From: Spongilla lacustris
Lineage: Eukaryota; Porifera; Demospongiae; Spongillida; Spongillidae
Length of the DNA: 64,000 nt
Reading direction: 5' to 3'
NCBI GenBank assembly: GCA_949361645.1
Contig: OX442419.1
Location: 8,669,377 to 8,733,376, forward strand
Position numbers and translations under genes: made by a program. Under the pieces are notes generated by a model. The model saw only the letters and a program-made list of their open reading frames with translations, did no database searches and was not told where the DNA came from. Of this stretch, positions 45,130 to 57,200 are shown piece by piece (position 1 is the first letter of the stretch; each line of letters starts with the position of its first letter).

Positions 45130-47108
45130 AGACACACCAAATATATATGTCATGTTATGCTAAAGACAGTTTCACAACCTGCAATAGTGACTGGAACAGG
45201 GTCAACTGCAACATCAGAGCAACATTTATAGTATCGCCAAGAGCTACAGCACAATCATACCACTTTTTATGTTCGACATCAATACCACCACGAATTTGCA
45301 AAAGAGCTTCTTTAACTGCAGCCACCTCCTTGTAAGCATTACAGATATCTTGCAGGGGACTCTGCAGTCTGCAATGAAACTGTTAGCCCTTTTATAAATC
45401 CAAATCCATGCTTAACCACAACAAATGATATGAGAAACTCAAATTGAGTGATTGCACTCAAAAGAGTAGCAGCCTTTGTGAAGATTCAGTATTCCAACCT
45501 GGTTCAGTACTTTAATAACTTTCATGCTGCTAATAACTGCCGGTAAAAGTTCGTATAATGTTTCATATGCAGTGATTCTAGCAACCCAGCGGGTTTTACA
45601 TAGATTCACGAGCTTCAATCTGGTACTATCAGTCTTGGATTCTATTTGTTTCTCAAGCTCCCCTTGCCTCTTGGGAGATGAGTTGTAAAATATTGAGATT
45701 TCTTGGAGTGTTCCAGCATATTTCTGATCGATTGAGCACTGCAAGCTGCAACAACACAAAGATTTAAAGCATAAAGAGCCATTGGGTATACTTGTTGGAT
45801 GATAGCAGCTGCAACTTGATACTTACCAGCCATGTTCCCTGCACCGTCATAACCCTGTCCACATAGATATCTTAGGTCCAGCCCATATTTTCTCAGAGCA
45901 TTTGTAATTAAATTCGATACTGCCTCCCCACACAAAAAGAATGATATAAATTCTTCTCTGACCAACCCAGCTTGATCAACAAATCTGAGAATGAGTGACA
46001 GTTGCTCTTTATTTGCCACATCTGAAGCTTCATCAGCACACACAGAAAAATATTTAGCTGCTCTTTCTTCATGTAGAATTTTTTTCTTGTATCCATTCAC
46101 CTGTAGCATTAATTAGGTCATACTGATATTTAGCATTATTTGGTGCAGAAGAAAGGTGCTCCTTCAGAACCATATCCCCAGACTCAACTAATAGCCGGCC
46201 TCAATAATGCCAAGAAATTTCCAGGATTACCTTCAGAAGAAACACTGCTCTCATCATTCTTGAATGACATGATCTCATGATGGCCTCTTAGTGCTATATT
46301 TTGCCTACCACAAAAGAATATAACTTTGAGAATATCATTTAGAAACTCACAATTTTTCTAACTTTAGTGTTAAAGTGAGATGCAGGCCGAAATGCATTTT
46401 TCTATAGCCAATTCTTTTGCTCGTTACTGAGCTGTATTACATCTTGTGGCTTATACTTACCCAGGTCTGTTTCCGGTGGGGATACAAGTACCTTTACAGC
46501 AACAGTCAAATCTTCTGTAAAATCCAAGCAAGTAGAAACAGAGGGACTACATTGCTTAATGGGGCTGGAATTTAGCCAATCAATTGATCTATCATCTGAT
46601 TGCATCGTGGCTTTATTTGGGGAGTAAACACAACACTGCTGCTTTCTGTAGGAACTACATAGCTTGGAGTACATACCAATGGCACCATGCTGCTAATTTC
46701 TGGAGGATTGCTTGGCCTTGGATTCAACACCACCTCACTACTGCATTCTGTAGGAACTAGATAGGTTGGAGTACACTCTGGAGAATTGATTGGCCTTGGA
46801 TTCAACACCACCTCACTGCTGCATTCTGTAGGAACTAGATAGCTTGGAGTACACTCTGGAGGATTGCTTGGCCTTGGATTCAACACCACCTCACTGCTGC
46901 ATTCTGTAGGAACCACACAGCTTGTAGTACACTCTGGAGGATTGCTTGGCCTTGGATTCATCACCACCTCGTTGCTGCATTTTGTAGGAACTACATAGCT
47001 TGGAGTACACACCACTGGCACAACGCTGCTAATCTCTGGAGGATTGCTTGTCAACACCGTCCTGCTGCTGCTATCAGGACGAGTACATGCATATGCACTT
47101 GCTGGCAT
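45130..47108 (-). pseudogene. hAT-family transposase (ZMYM/THAP12-type) with N-terminal repeats
   Basis: Minus strand. ATG at 47108 opens a region of about six 26-residue repeats (NPPECTPSYLVPTECSSEVV). A hAT-type core follows with frame breaks: QNIALRGH (about 46310), LKEHLSSAPNNAKYQYDLIN, YFSVCADEASDVANKEQLSL, LCGQGYDGAGNMAGKYQVAA, ALNLCVVAAC, then KLVNLCKTRWVARITAYETL and a C-terminal helical part. The D in ADEASD and GYDGAGNM are the usual hAT landmarks. An outward TIR-like CAGTGGCGTAACCAGCATTG lies upstream (47285-47304). The C-terminal dimerisation block was not seen. Confidence 0.78.
46660..47060. repeat. 78-bp coding tandem repeat in the hAT gene
   Basis: Five to six units of 78 bp, open on the minus strand, unit NPPECTPSYLVPTECSSEVV plus LNPRPS. 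All lengths keep the frame. Confidence 0.9.
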
Positions 47109-47284
47109 GATCGAAGCAACTCTCTTGCTTGAAGTTGAGAACCCGAGCGTTGTTAACGACGTCTGATTATTTGCTCATTTTGGCATATTTTTTACCGACC
47201 GATCGCGAGCTCGAGAACGACGGAATATTAGAAATATATATATATACCGTATTATAAGGGGGGAGTTTCCGGGCAACGCGGAAA

Positions 47285-47304
47285 CAATGCTGGTTACGCC
47301 ACTG
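47285..47304 (-). repeat. hAT-type terminal sequence
   Basis: Minus strand reads CAGTGGCGTAACCAGCATTG, a usual hAT terminus. A matching opposite end with the expected 8-bp duplication (GGCCCTGC) was not found. Confidence 0.5.
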
Positions 47305-47999
47305 GGCCCTGCCCCCTCCGCGCATCGCGAACGCGCATCGCTTGGACGCGCATTGCCCGGGTATTTACGTAGCATCAAGAAGCCACAAGGGAATCACGTG
47401 ATGATAATTATTCATACAAGAAGCACATTTACTGCATTAGGCATATGATGGGCCAGGCATAAGAGGATAGTCTGTCCCCCCGGATAGCTTGTCCGCCTAT
47501 ACGGACAATGTATTCTAGAATGCCTAGATTAGGTACATGGATATTTTTTTCAAATTGATATTTTTGCAACAATTCGCATGGTTCTAAAAAGAGTAAAAAA
47601 TGTGCATTCCAACGGTATATTACTTATCATATAATCTTTTTTCATTCGGTCAATACGGCAGCATAAAGCGGTACTTTTGAATGTATGGAATTGAATGACC
47701 GCCCTAAAAAGAACTGTGCCGGTTTAACTTATATTCGCTACATTGATCTTACCAAATATGCTACTGCAGCCAAATATATAAGGAGTAACTGTCACACATA
47801 CCTGCATATAAAAATCCTTTTTAGAAGGTACTACAGCCGATATTATGCATAAAATCATGCCAAATATGCAGGCTGCTCATGGTAGCGATATAGAAACATA
47901 TAGCCAAATGTATATATATACATCATGTTCTCGGAAACAAAATTTTACCATTCAATGAAAAAAGCATTTCACATGTCGGGAAAATCAACAAAAATAATA

Positions 48000-48717
48000 T
48001 TTCCAGTAATACAGCTGTAATATGCATATTTTTTCATCTTCCCCTTCTTCCTCGATGTCTTCCTGTGTCCAGTAACAGTTGGTGGCTTTGGGAACTTTAC
48101 CAGTACTTTTCACTGAAATAATGTGTCTATGATGCAGAATATTTTGTTTTTGCTCAGCAACTCTGTCGGTTAAGGTATTTTTGAAATGGTTAAGTATTGT
48201 TGACCTTACATATAAAAATGAATTCTGCAACTGAATACAGAAATCATATGAGTCAAGCTATATCACTGATGTGAAACATAGTCTTCTGTTTGACCAGAGG
48301 CTATAGCACCTAATTGCAGTACATACGAAGTTACTGGCACAGTGTGCACACTGATATGGAGGTCATTGATGTCCCATGCATCAACTGTTGTTGAGTCCCA
48401 TGAAAGAGTTACTTCACATACCTGAATATCACTGATGATCCCTAATTTACACATTGATATACTGTACTACTATGAGGAAGACTATCAATAGTTGTACCCA
48501 CCAATTCAAAAAGTATTGCGCTAATCACATTACACACATGTGTTATGGGTGCTCCATATTGGAGGCAATAGTAAATAGCCTTGCAGCAAGCAGTGCTATA
48601 TGTCTTGCTATCATTTCTGGTCATGATGATATTTGAGCCTGATAATCGATGTAGCAATTCTTCATTACTTACATGTAATTCTATGTTTTCAACCAAATCA
48701 GTGATTTTGTTTTGCAA
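48000..48717 (-). pseudogene. transposase-like relic of unknown class
   Basis: Minus strand: IELHVSNEELLHRLSGSNII, YSTACCKAIYYCLQYGAPIT, LPHSSTVYQCVN, then after a one-base shift LGIISDIQVCEVTLSWDSTT and VDAWDINDLHISVHTVPVTS, and further KNTLTDRVAEQ. The order (helical N-part, a strand with WDSTT, a later TDR) looks like an RNase-H-fold transposase with the first Asp in SWDST, but I cannot name the family. Confidence 0.4.
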
Positions 48718-48719
48718 AT

Positions 48720-50563
48720 CTCCTCTGTGTTATCTTACATCCCTTGTGTACAGACAGCAACTTTTTATATTTACAATAAACTGCTGGTATGTGCCACTTA
48801 TGAATTTCTTAATTTAGCTGTTTTATTAATTTTAAGTTTAATCAGTTCTTAACATAAGGTGGATTGCACATTACATTTATCCAGCTCTGTATTCAAAACT
48901 GATAGAGGAACAGCTACATTTTCAGCTGTGTCAACAGACACTATAAACTGCTCATTGAGAAACACCTGTACTTCAGCCCAACACCTTGCAAAATTTTGAC
49001 ATTATGACGTATTGCCCACCGCAACACATCAGGTGTAGTGTTGAGACTGCTTCCAGCAGAGTGCTCAATAATTATATGATACTTCTTGTATTTTCTAAAC
49101 GTTGGGATGCTATGTTAGTGTGGATGTAAAAACACCAAGCCCCTTTCGTATCATGGGTGCTTACAGTTAGTTACGTTCATTAAATGTAATTCTTAAAATG
49201 GTAAAAAAAAATTCTTTTCAAATCATCAGCAACAGTCTTCATTATCCATGCAAGTACACACAGAAGTGTTGAATAAAAATATAGAATTTCATAAACATAG
49301 TATTAAAATACGAATAATAAGCTCACATTGCATGTTGCTATGACAAATTTTGATTAAATTGGTTTGATTGATAAGTACACTGCGCTAAATCAGAATCTCG
49401 AGATATGCAAGGCGCTTTTACTACATAAGCAGCAGAGTCTGAAAATAATCTAGCTTAAGAACCCACGGCAAAGATAAGGTGCGTTTTATATAGAACACCT
49501 CTTTAACACTCTCTACCTACGTAAAAAAAAGTGAAAAATATATCTTTGTAACATTAAGGCAAATAAGTATGACGTCCCACTGTATAAAAGCTATTAGCTT
49601 TCACGATAATCGCGTACCTTAAACCATATGAAGCCGTTCGTGGAGGCTTCGAGACAACACCCTGCGCCCTCATACTTAAATGAGTAATGCAACTAGGTGT
49701 CCTTAATGCCTTCATATGTATTTCATGGAACCCATTCAATGCGCTACAAAATTCTATAACCAGCAAACCATACCCTTTTTTGACACGCCCACAACTTACT
49801 ACTGCGAATCATTTCACCGTATACAACGAATAGCTAATGCTAAAAGAAGCCATGGGCTACCTTTATAGAATATAGCAAGCACAACAGAACTCGAAACCAG
49901 CACAAACAATCGATCGCCACAAATCAATCCTCTCCGGCAGTCAAAAATTACGGCACAATTTTTGGGAGACAATTTTTTACGGTAGTTACGTGATTTATCC
50001 AAGTACCTACCTAGATTGTCCCCCTTTAGGATAGAGTCCATAGACTGGCCCCCCCCCCCCCCCCCCACCACCACCATCATCGATATATATACATGCATTT
50101 ACATTCATCTTTTTGATCCAAAGTTCTCCATATAGGCCTATAGGAGTTCAGATTATTATAACTAGCCGACAAGTGACTCCGATACTATACGGATCATGAT
50201 CACAAACACGTGTCGTCGCGTCGAAGAGGCCAAGGATGAGCGTTAGTGAGGATAAGAATATCACAAAAGAGGCGCTATTGTACAACGACATGAGGGTGTG
50301 ATGTATCAGTAGCTGTGCATGTGGTTATGTTATATGTAGCCAATGTAGGCCTGTGGCAGAGCTAGCGCTGTCAACCGTTATTGGGCTAACTGTTAGCCTT
50401 CTTTGAGTACTGTTAGCCTGTTAGCCCTAGCTAGGGTACTAAATGTTAGTCATTTTCATTTGAACAGCAATGACAGAGCTGTAATTGCCAAACGCAAGGG
50501 AAATTCGGTCAAAAATTTGCCTTGCCAGTTCACAACTCTGCTGCGGTTGTGTGGGAGGGTGTA
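48720..50563. other. no gene seen
   Basis: A/T-rich to mixed sequence with a poly-C run at about 50050-50066. No supported feature. Confidence 0.4.
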
Positions 50564-51165
50564 CGGTGGCCCGGTAGGTCGCACACTAAGACAGTTGCGC
50601 CACGCACTACTTGAAGTTTGCACCGCGCACTAGTTGAGGTTTGCACCGTGCACAGCGCACTAGTTGAGATTTGCACCGCGCACTAGTTGAGATTTGCACA
50701 GCGCACTAGTTGAGGTTTGCACCCAGCACTAATTGAGGTTTGCACCCAGCACTAATTGAGGTTTGCACCCAGCACTAGTTGAGGTTTGCACAGCGCACTA
50801 GTACGAGAGATTTGCCCTGCGCACTGATATATGCAAACTATGGGATGGCGAATTGTTTGGTTACGTCACTATCTATTAAAGCGGCTATTAACAAACAGTT
50901 CGAAGTTCTAATGTTCTCATGCTGCACCGAAACGATCCAGAGGTCTTTCGTTGCCTCCATTATACTAGTTGGGCGTAGCCTGACCTTCGCGTTTGAGCGG
51001 AAGGTCGGGTATCTAATCAAGCCTATACCAGGTACACATACCCGACCTTCCGCCAAAACGCGAAGCGCAGGCTACGCCCAAATAGTATATTGGAGGCAAC
51101 GAAAGACCTCTGGATCGTTTCGGTGCAGCATGAGAACATTAGAACGTCGAACTGTTTGTTAATAG

Positions 51166-52018
51166 CAGTGATGCCGCGGCCAGCACGGACCGTCCGTGAC
51201 CGTATTCATTTGACGGTTTTTGACGGCCGACCGTGACCGTGACCGGGAAGCTTACCGATCACGTGATTAAACCGTGAAAAATAATTGGCCGTCAAATTTA
51301 TTAGCTGGCCGTCCGTGGCCGTCAGAACTTTTGACGGTCCATTAAGCCTATCACGTCACTAGCGTCACGTGCAGTGGATTTTTTTCCCTGCGTGGCAAAT
51401 GTCGTCTTTCCAAGAACCTTTGAGGATAAGCCACCTGATAGCGCGGTGAAGTTAGCAGCAAACCCACCCGACTGTCACCAACACGTGGCTATGGAACCAT
51501 TTAAATTTTACATTGTCCCCCTCGCCATGACATAGTAACGTCCCCAGCCTGATATGTATTCACGATGTAGTCCATCCGCCGCTGCCGAATGTGGGTCTGG
51601 GGACGCGACTTGCCATGATTATGCCTTATCGCGTGGATTCCACGTGCGAGCGAGTTTTCTCCCAGTTGAGACTCATTGTGAAGATGGAGGATGGGCCAGG
51701 ATTGAATCTGTTCTCTTTCAGTCTTTCTCAGCTGCAATAAAGCCTTTAGTTAATTGAATCTGTTCTTTCACACTTGTTTTGCTATGCCCATGCATACCGT
51801 TCATGAACCATTTCTATTGATACGTGCATGCCAAACTTCTATAGCATAAATAATGACCGTCCGTGACCGTATTAAAATTTTGACGGTTGACGGCCAGCCG
51901 TGTACGTGACCGTATTGAAATCATACGGTCCATCTTTGACCGTGAACGTGACCGTCTATATCCAAACGGCCAGCCGTGAACGTGACCGGATTGTCAAAAG
52001 CTGGCCGCGGCATCACTG
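51166..52018. mobile_element. 853-bp non-autonomous hAT element, copy 1
   Basis: Ends CAGTGATGCCGCGGCCAGC in inverted orientation. Perfect 8-bp target duplication GTTAATAG (51158-51165 and 52019-52026). Subterminal repeats of GACCGTGACCGT / CCGTCCGTGACCG. The interior keeps CERVFSQLRLIVKMED on the plus strand (about 51650-51695), the hAT C-terminal dimerisation motif, so it is a deletion derivative of an autonomous element. Confidence 0.92.
51532..51610. mobile_element. Mutator-type MITE inside hAT copy 1
   Basis: GTCCCCAGCCTG... to ...GTCTGGGGACGCGACT. Same element, inverted, as 53805-53888 in hAT copy 2, so it was present before the hAT copies spread. Confidence 0.65.
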
Positions 52019-52311
52019 GTTAATAGCCGCTTTAATAGATAGTGACGTAACCAAACATTCGCCATCCCATAGTTTGCATATATCAGTGCGCAGGGCAAAT
52101 CTCGACTAGCCCCAGAAAATTTTATCCATTTTAAATACATATAACGCAATAATTGGTGTGCGTTAAATAAATGTTTTTATCCAACTTTTCGAATCAAGGT
52201 ACATAAAACGGCGGACGTAATTGTAGCAATTATATTAGAAAAGGGGCGTTTCTAGGCAATTACTCCCACGTATCAACATTTTACGTGTACTTCTATATGG
52301 AGTACATGTAG

Positions 52312-52514
52312 ACTTCTTTGCTGACTTTACTCACGATCCATACAATTGGAGGGGAGATGTCGGCCGATGACAACGACAGCGACTGAGGTGGAGACCTTGT
52401 TATTGAGGAGGAATTCTCGCTCGCACAACTCAGCAGCCGTTCTGATGTTGGTACTTGTAGCAATGTAATAGGCACAGTTACTGCGCCTAAGATTGCTACC
52501 AACATCAAAAACAA
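52312..52514 (-). other. possible first exon with signal peptide
   Basis: Minus-strand ATG at 52514: MFLMLVAILGAVTVPITLLQ followed by a Ser-rich stretch, reaching a consensus donor GTGAGTAAAG near 52335. It lies in the interior of the long-TIR element. No following exon was found, so this may be chance or a captured gene piece. Confidence 0.25.
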
Positions 52515-53399
52515 TATCTGCTAGCTATCGAATATAACGTTCTGAGTGGTAGTCTTCGTTCGTTTGTATATCGAGCGAGGCTATACGATCCGCGCGTTGC
52601 GAGCTATAGCTAGTTCATGTATGGAACGTGCACGTCAGCAAAGGAGAAGCTTGGTTTCATCCGCATGGAACTGTAACTGTGATTCTATAGCCCGAACATC
52701 GGTTGCTAAAGTAATACATGCGTGACTCACGATCAGCCTGGCCGAAGTGTTTTATTTTGTTAGAACTATAGCTACTCGCATGCATAGTGAAGTGGCCCAC
52801 TTGGCAAGGTTTGTTACTCAAGCTAGCTAGGATTTTGACTAATAACAACATTGGTCTTGGTTACGCGTACGGCGTTTTTATCCAAATAAAGTGGATAAAA
52901 CGCCAATTATTAATTAATTTGTTCTGTTGCATGCAAATACGATTCGGTTGGATTCCAAGGCTTGCTATTCATGTAGAGCATTCTCCTTGAGCTGTTGTAT
53001 AACCGCAGTGGAGATTTGAGCTAAAAAAATTACGGTACTTTGGGTTCAAACATTTTAATCCATTATTTTATCCACTTTTATAACTTCTGGGGCTAGTGCA
53101 CTGTGCAAACCTCAACTAGTGCTGGGTGCAAACCTCAATTAGTGCTGGGTGCAAACCTCAATTAGTGCTGGGTGCAAACCTCAACTATAGTGCGCTGTGC
53201 AAATCTCAACTAGTGCGCTGTGCACGGTGCAAACCTCAACTAGTGCGCGGTGCAAACTTCAAGTAGTGCGTGGCGCAACTGTCTTAGTGCGCGACCTACC
53301 GGGCCACCGTAGGTATGTGTATCTGCACGGTGTGATATGTACATGTAGCTGTGGTGTGCTGAGGATGTGCATGTAGGTAGCTCTGGTTGGGTATGTAGG

Positions 53400-54252
53400 C
53401 AGTGATGCCGCGGCCAGCTTTTAACAATCCGGTCACGTTCACGGCTGGCCGTTTGGATATAGACGGTCACGTTCACGGTCAAAGTTGGACCGTATGATTT
53501 CAATACGGTCACGTACACGGCTGGCCGTCAGCCGTCAAAATTTTAATACGGTCACGGACGGTCATTATTTATGCTATAGAAGTGTGGCATGCACGTATCA
53601 ATAGAAATGGTTCATGGACGGTATGCATGGGCATAGCAGAACAAGTGTGAAAGAACATATTCAATTAACTAAAGGCTTTATTGCAGCTGAGAAAGAGAAC
53701 AGATTCAATCCTGGCTGGATCCATCCTCCATCTTCACAATGAGTCTCAACTGGGAGAAAACTCGCTCGCACGTGGAATCCACGCGATAACGCATAATCAT
53801 GGCAAGTCGCGTCCCCAGACTCACATTCGGCAGCAGCGGATGGATTACATCGCATATTACGAATACATATCAGGCTGGGGACGAGACTGTCATGGCGAGG
53901 GGGACAACGTAAATAATAAAATGGTTCCATAGCCACGTGTTGGTGACAGTCGGGTTTGCTGCAAACTTCACCGCGCTATTAGGTGGCTTATCCTCAAAGG
54001 TTCTTGGAAAGACGACATTTGCCACGCAGGGAAAAAAATCCACTGCTGGTGACGCTAGTGACCTGAATAGGCTTAATGGGCCGTCAAAAGTTCTGACGGC
54101 CACGGACGGCCAGCAAATAAATTTGACGGCCAATTCTTTTTCACGGTTTAATCACGTGATCGGTAAGCTTCCCGGTCACGGTCACGGTCGGCCGTCAAAA
54201 ACCGTCAAATGAATACGGTCACGGACGGTCCGTGCTGGCCGCGGCATCACTG
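53400..54252. mobile_element. 853-bp non-autonomous hAT element, copy 2
   Basis: Same length and ends as copy 1 but opposite orientation; perfect 8-bp duplication TATGTAGG (53392-53399 and 54253-54260). It lies 90 bp outside the right end of the long-TIR element. Confidence 0.93.
53805..53888. mobile_element. Mutator-type MITE inside hAT copy 2
   Basis: AGTCGCGTCCCCAGA ... GGCTGGGGACGAGACT. Flanks ATCATGGCA and GTCATGGCG (7 of 9) fit a decayed 9-bp duplication. The interior shares GCGGATGGATTACATC with the 650-bp element at 29349. Confidence 0.75.
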
Positions 54253-54928
54253 TATGTAGGTGACAAATATGACTTCGTGAGCACGGAACCTGAATAACCT
54301 AGGTAATCGGCTGGCAAATTATCAAAACCTATACAGAAAAATTGATTTTAATATTGGGAAAAATCGATTTTTACATGTAGAACCAGAAAAACCAGAATTG
54401 TTGATCATCGTTTTAAATGTATTCGATTTTCATTGTGCACGGGAGGTTAAACAGTGGATAGGGGAGGGGCGTGCAGACGATTCACGGCATCATTGGCCTA
54501 TTATGCCACCGATGAACAAGTGGTAAAACGTTTATGATATAGTCTGTTTTACTCGTCCACACACAATAAAGCAAATAGCTTATCCAAAATCTAATTTGAC
54601 CTTCGATGCCACGCGCCTTTGCAATCGTAATGCTTAGCCTGGGGACCAGATATGGAAGAAATCAGAACTTATCTGATTCAGCAGTAGACACGTAAGACGG
54701 TATTGGGGGGGGGGGGGGGTCTCTTGCGATTGGCCAACCCTACTCAGTGCTGTGAGCACATGTAAATCAACTTCCGGACAACGGCGTCGGCGGAGCCTGG
54801 TACGTTGCGACAGGGCTATGCATACATGCAGTTCACGAGCGAGCACACATCTTATGCAAAATGAAACCGAGACTGAATTATGTGCCCATGCCATTATGAC
54901 ATTGCCATTATTGACATGGATTGCGCAG

Positions 54929-55873
54929 TAGGGTCAACTATATCGATAAGGTTTTGAGCTTATCGGTATATAATTATCAGTAAGTAAACACCTATTATCG
55001 AATATTTACTGAAATTACTCTACGCCTATCGATAAAAAACTTACTGATAAGCTTTCTTACTGAACGGTAATGATTACCGCTAAGGTAATAGGCGTGTCCA
55101 AAGGGTATCTGTTGGCCTCTTAGTATCATTTGGCATCCGTGGATTCAGTAGGTTGTGGCCTTCCTTATTAGTTCCTTGCATGCTTTCCTTCATAGCCTGC
55201 AAGTTATTGATGGGTTCCCATTTAGGGCAAGTGTTGTGTGCGGACTATTAACGGTCCTTGGTCCAACCTACCCATTTAAATTTGTGCTTTGGTTGGCCTT
55301 CGATGGCCAATAATCTCATTCGGAATAACCTGATATTTTGCAAAGAAGCTGCAATGGCAACTGGGACCCTAGGTTTTTGTGATGACGAAGCGTTTAGCCT
55401 ATGGTGTTTCTTATTTATAGCTAGTAGCTTTATTTTTATACATGTAAGTTAAAAACGTCAAGACTCTGCAGTTGTTAATTGTATATACCAGTACCAGCAG
55501 ACCGTATATTGATTTACATCGGTTACGTGTGTCCGCAAACGTACAGTTCGTTGCTCTGACGTCACAGTGCTAGAAACAACTTCTATTCAAACATGTACTC
55601 ATGTTGTACAAGTGTAGTGCGAAAATCCCCTCTAGTAATTATTCATAACACTAATTCGGTTAATTTAGCCCACATGTTGTCGTGAATAATTATTTGGAAG
55701 GCCAGTACAAGAAATATAAAAAATCAATAAGAAAGCCGAGTGTTACCGATAATATTCGGTTAGAAGTTATCTTTTACTGAAAGGTAATGATAAGAAAAGT
55801 GTCTTACCGGTTGCTTAACGGTATCGGATAACCGGTAAGCGGTAAGGACAAACCTTATCGATAGTTGACCCTA
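54929..55873. mobile_element. 945-bp hAT-like element present only in unit B
   Basis: Ends TAGGGTCAACTATATCGATA and its inverted counterpart ...TTATCGATAGTTGACCCTA. Perfect 8-bp duplication TTGCGCAG (54921-54928 and 55874-55881). Unit A has the empty site (GGATTGCGCAGCGCAGCC at about 31486). Many TTATCGATAAG-like words near the ends. No transposase. Confidence 0.93.
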
Positions 55874-55881
55874 TTGCGCAG

Positions 55882-57200
55882 CGCAGCCACGATAAATCAA
55901 ATACAAAGGTACTCGAGGTATCAGTTATAAAAATAGGGAATTCCCAAATAGTGAATATTGAACTAACATTAATATCGCAGAGATCCATTGCATGCAAGAA
56001 ACAGTGCGTATATAACCACAAGGTTCCGCCCCCAAACTACTAACGCCTATTAAATGTACATCTATTAGTGGAAGTGCAATCGGTAAGCAGTTGCATGTGT
56101 ACGTGTCTGATCGAAGCTTCGCGTGATTGGTGCATAATTTGTGCGCAAAGGTGACTGCATACACATGTAAGCGGTGTTATATCATCCTGTATCAAACGGC
56201 CGACGCAAGGAAGTTTATAGTATAGCCTATAGCCCGAACGTCAGTAATACATGTTTCTCTCCACATGAGTCTCCTCAGCAGCTGTTTGCGAACTCATAAT
56301 CGATTTCAGTGTTGCTGGGAAGAGTTATCTCTAATAGGCCTATGCATGCAATAGGGCTATGGAGTTATAACGCTCAATTGACCACAAGCATTTGATGAGG
56401 TGAGAGGTACTTTTATGGCGGTTGCATGGTTCAGTAGATCGACGATAGCGATTAATATAGCCCGTTTCCCAGTAGCTCGACCATATCGTTATTAGTATTA
56501 CTTATACTACGTAGTATGTACATGGCTATGCGTTAAAACAGCTGCTAGTTAGTGGAGTAAAAGCTTTATAGCTCATGAAGTACAAAAGGTTGAAGACAAT
56601 TTTCCCGCCCCCGTATTAACCGTAAAATAGTTGCGCTCAAATTACTACACAGTGAAAACTGATATAATGATGGATGGATTTCACACCAAATGGCTACCGT
56701 GATTACATGTATGTCACTTGATTTGGAATTTCTCACCAAATAGCTAACTATGTCACTCCGAACCAAACGTAGTTTGCCGTTTGTCAAGACTTGCATGGAG
56801 TGACATAGTTAGCCTTTTTGGACTGAAATTCATCCATCTGTTTTTGCTGAGAACTGGGTAGTTATAGTGGGCATTTTAATTAAGATGTTTGTACATGAAG
56901 TTGATTACATGTTTGTCTTACACGTGTATTATATGCTTTCTTATTTCCACAAACAATTTATGTAACTAAATCGAAACATCTTTATGTAATAAAAAATTTG
57001 CACATCCCCGTACAGGTTTTTAGAAATTGGTTGCGGTACATCGTATCAGCAACCTTCACGTGAAGTAATTTCAGTGGCAAAGTAGATCGAGCTAGCTAGC
57101 ACTACTTGGGTAGATTGTGACCTCGATGTGATTGCAATGATTTTATCATTTTAGGGAATTATCTGTCTACGTGTAAGTCATCAAGCAGTGGAAGTACACT
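55882..57200. other. upstream region of SH3 receptor B, no gene seen
   Basis: Counterpart of 31494-32850, with small indels. Confidence 0.4.

Larger units (their letters stand above)
50802..52105. mobile_element. 443-bp foldback element, itself split by a hAT element
   Basis: One long palindrome: the arm from 50802 (TACGAGAGATTTGCCC, GGTTACGTCACTATC, CTAATGTTCTCATGCTGCAC, GGGCGTAGCCTG) returns in reverse to 51157 and, after the hAT insertion, on to 52105. It is flanked by CTAG on both sides (50798-50801 and 52106-52109). Without the hAT element and its duplication it is 443 bp. Confidence 0.82.
50564..53309. mobile_element. long-TIR element with tandem subterminal repeats
   Basis: Both ends read CGGTGGCCCGGTAGGTCGC inward and are flanked by TA. 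Each arm (about 230-250 bp) contains eight or nine units like GCGCACTAGTTGAGGTTTGC in one orientation, and the arms are inverted to each other (50564-50801 plus 52106-52140, versus 53060-53309). The interior between arms (about 52140-53060) encodes no transposase. The left arm is split by the foldback element below. Confidence 0.82.

Noticed and set aside
49554..50098. Minus-strand frames near the poly-C run
   Set aside because: No recognisable content; one depends on the homopolymer.
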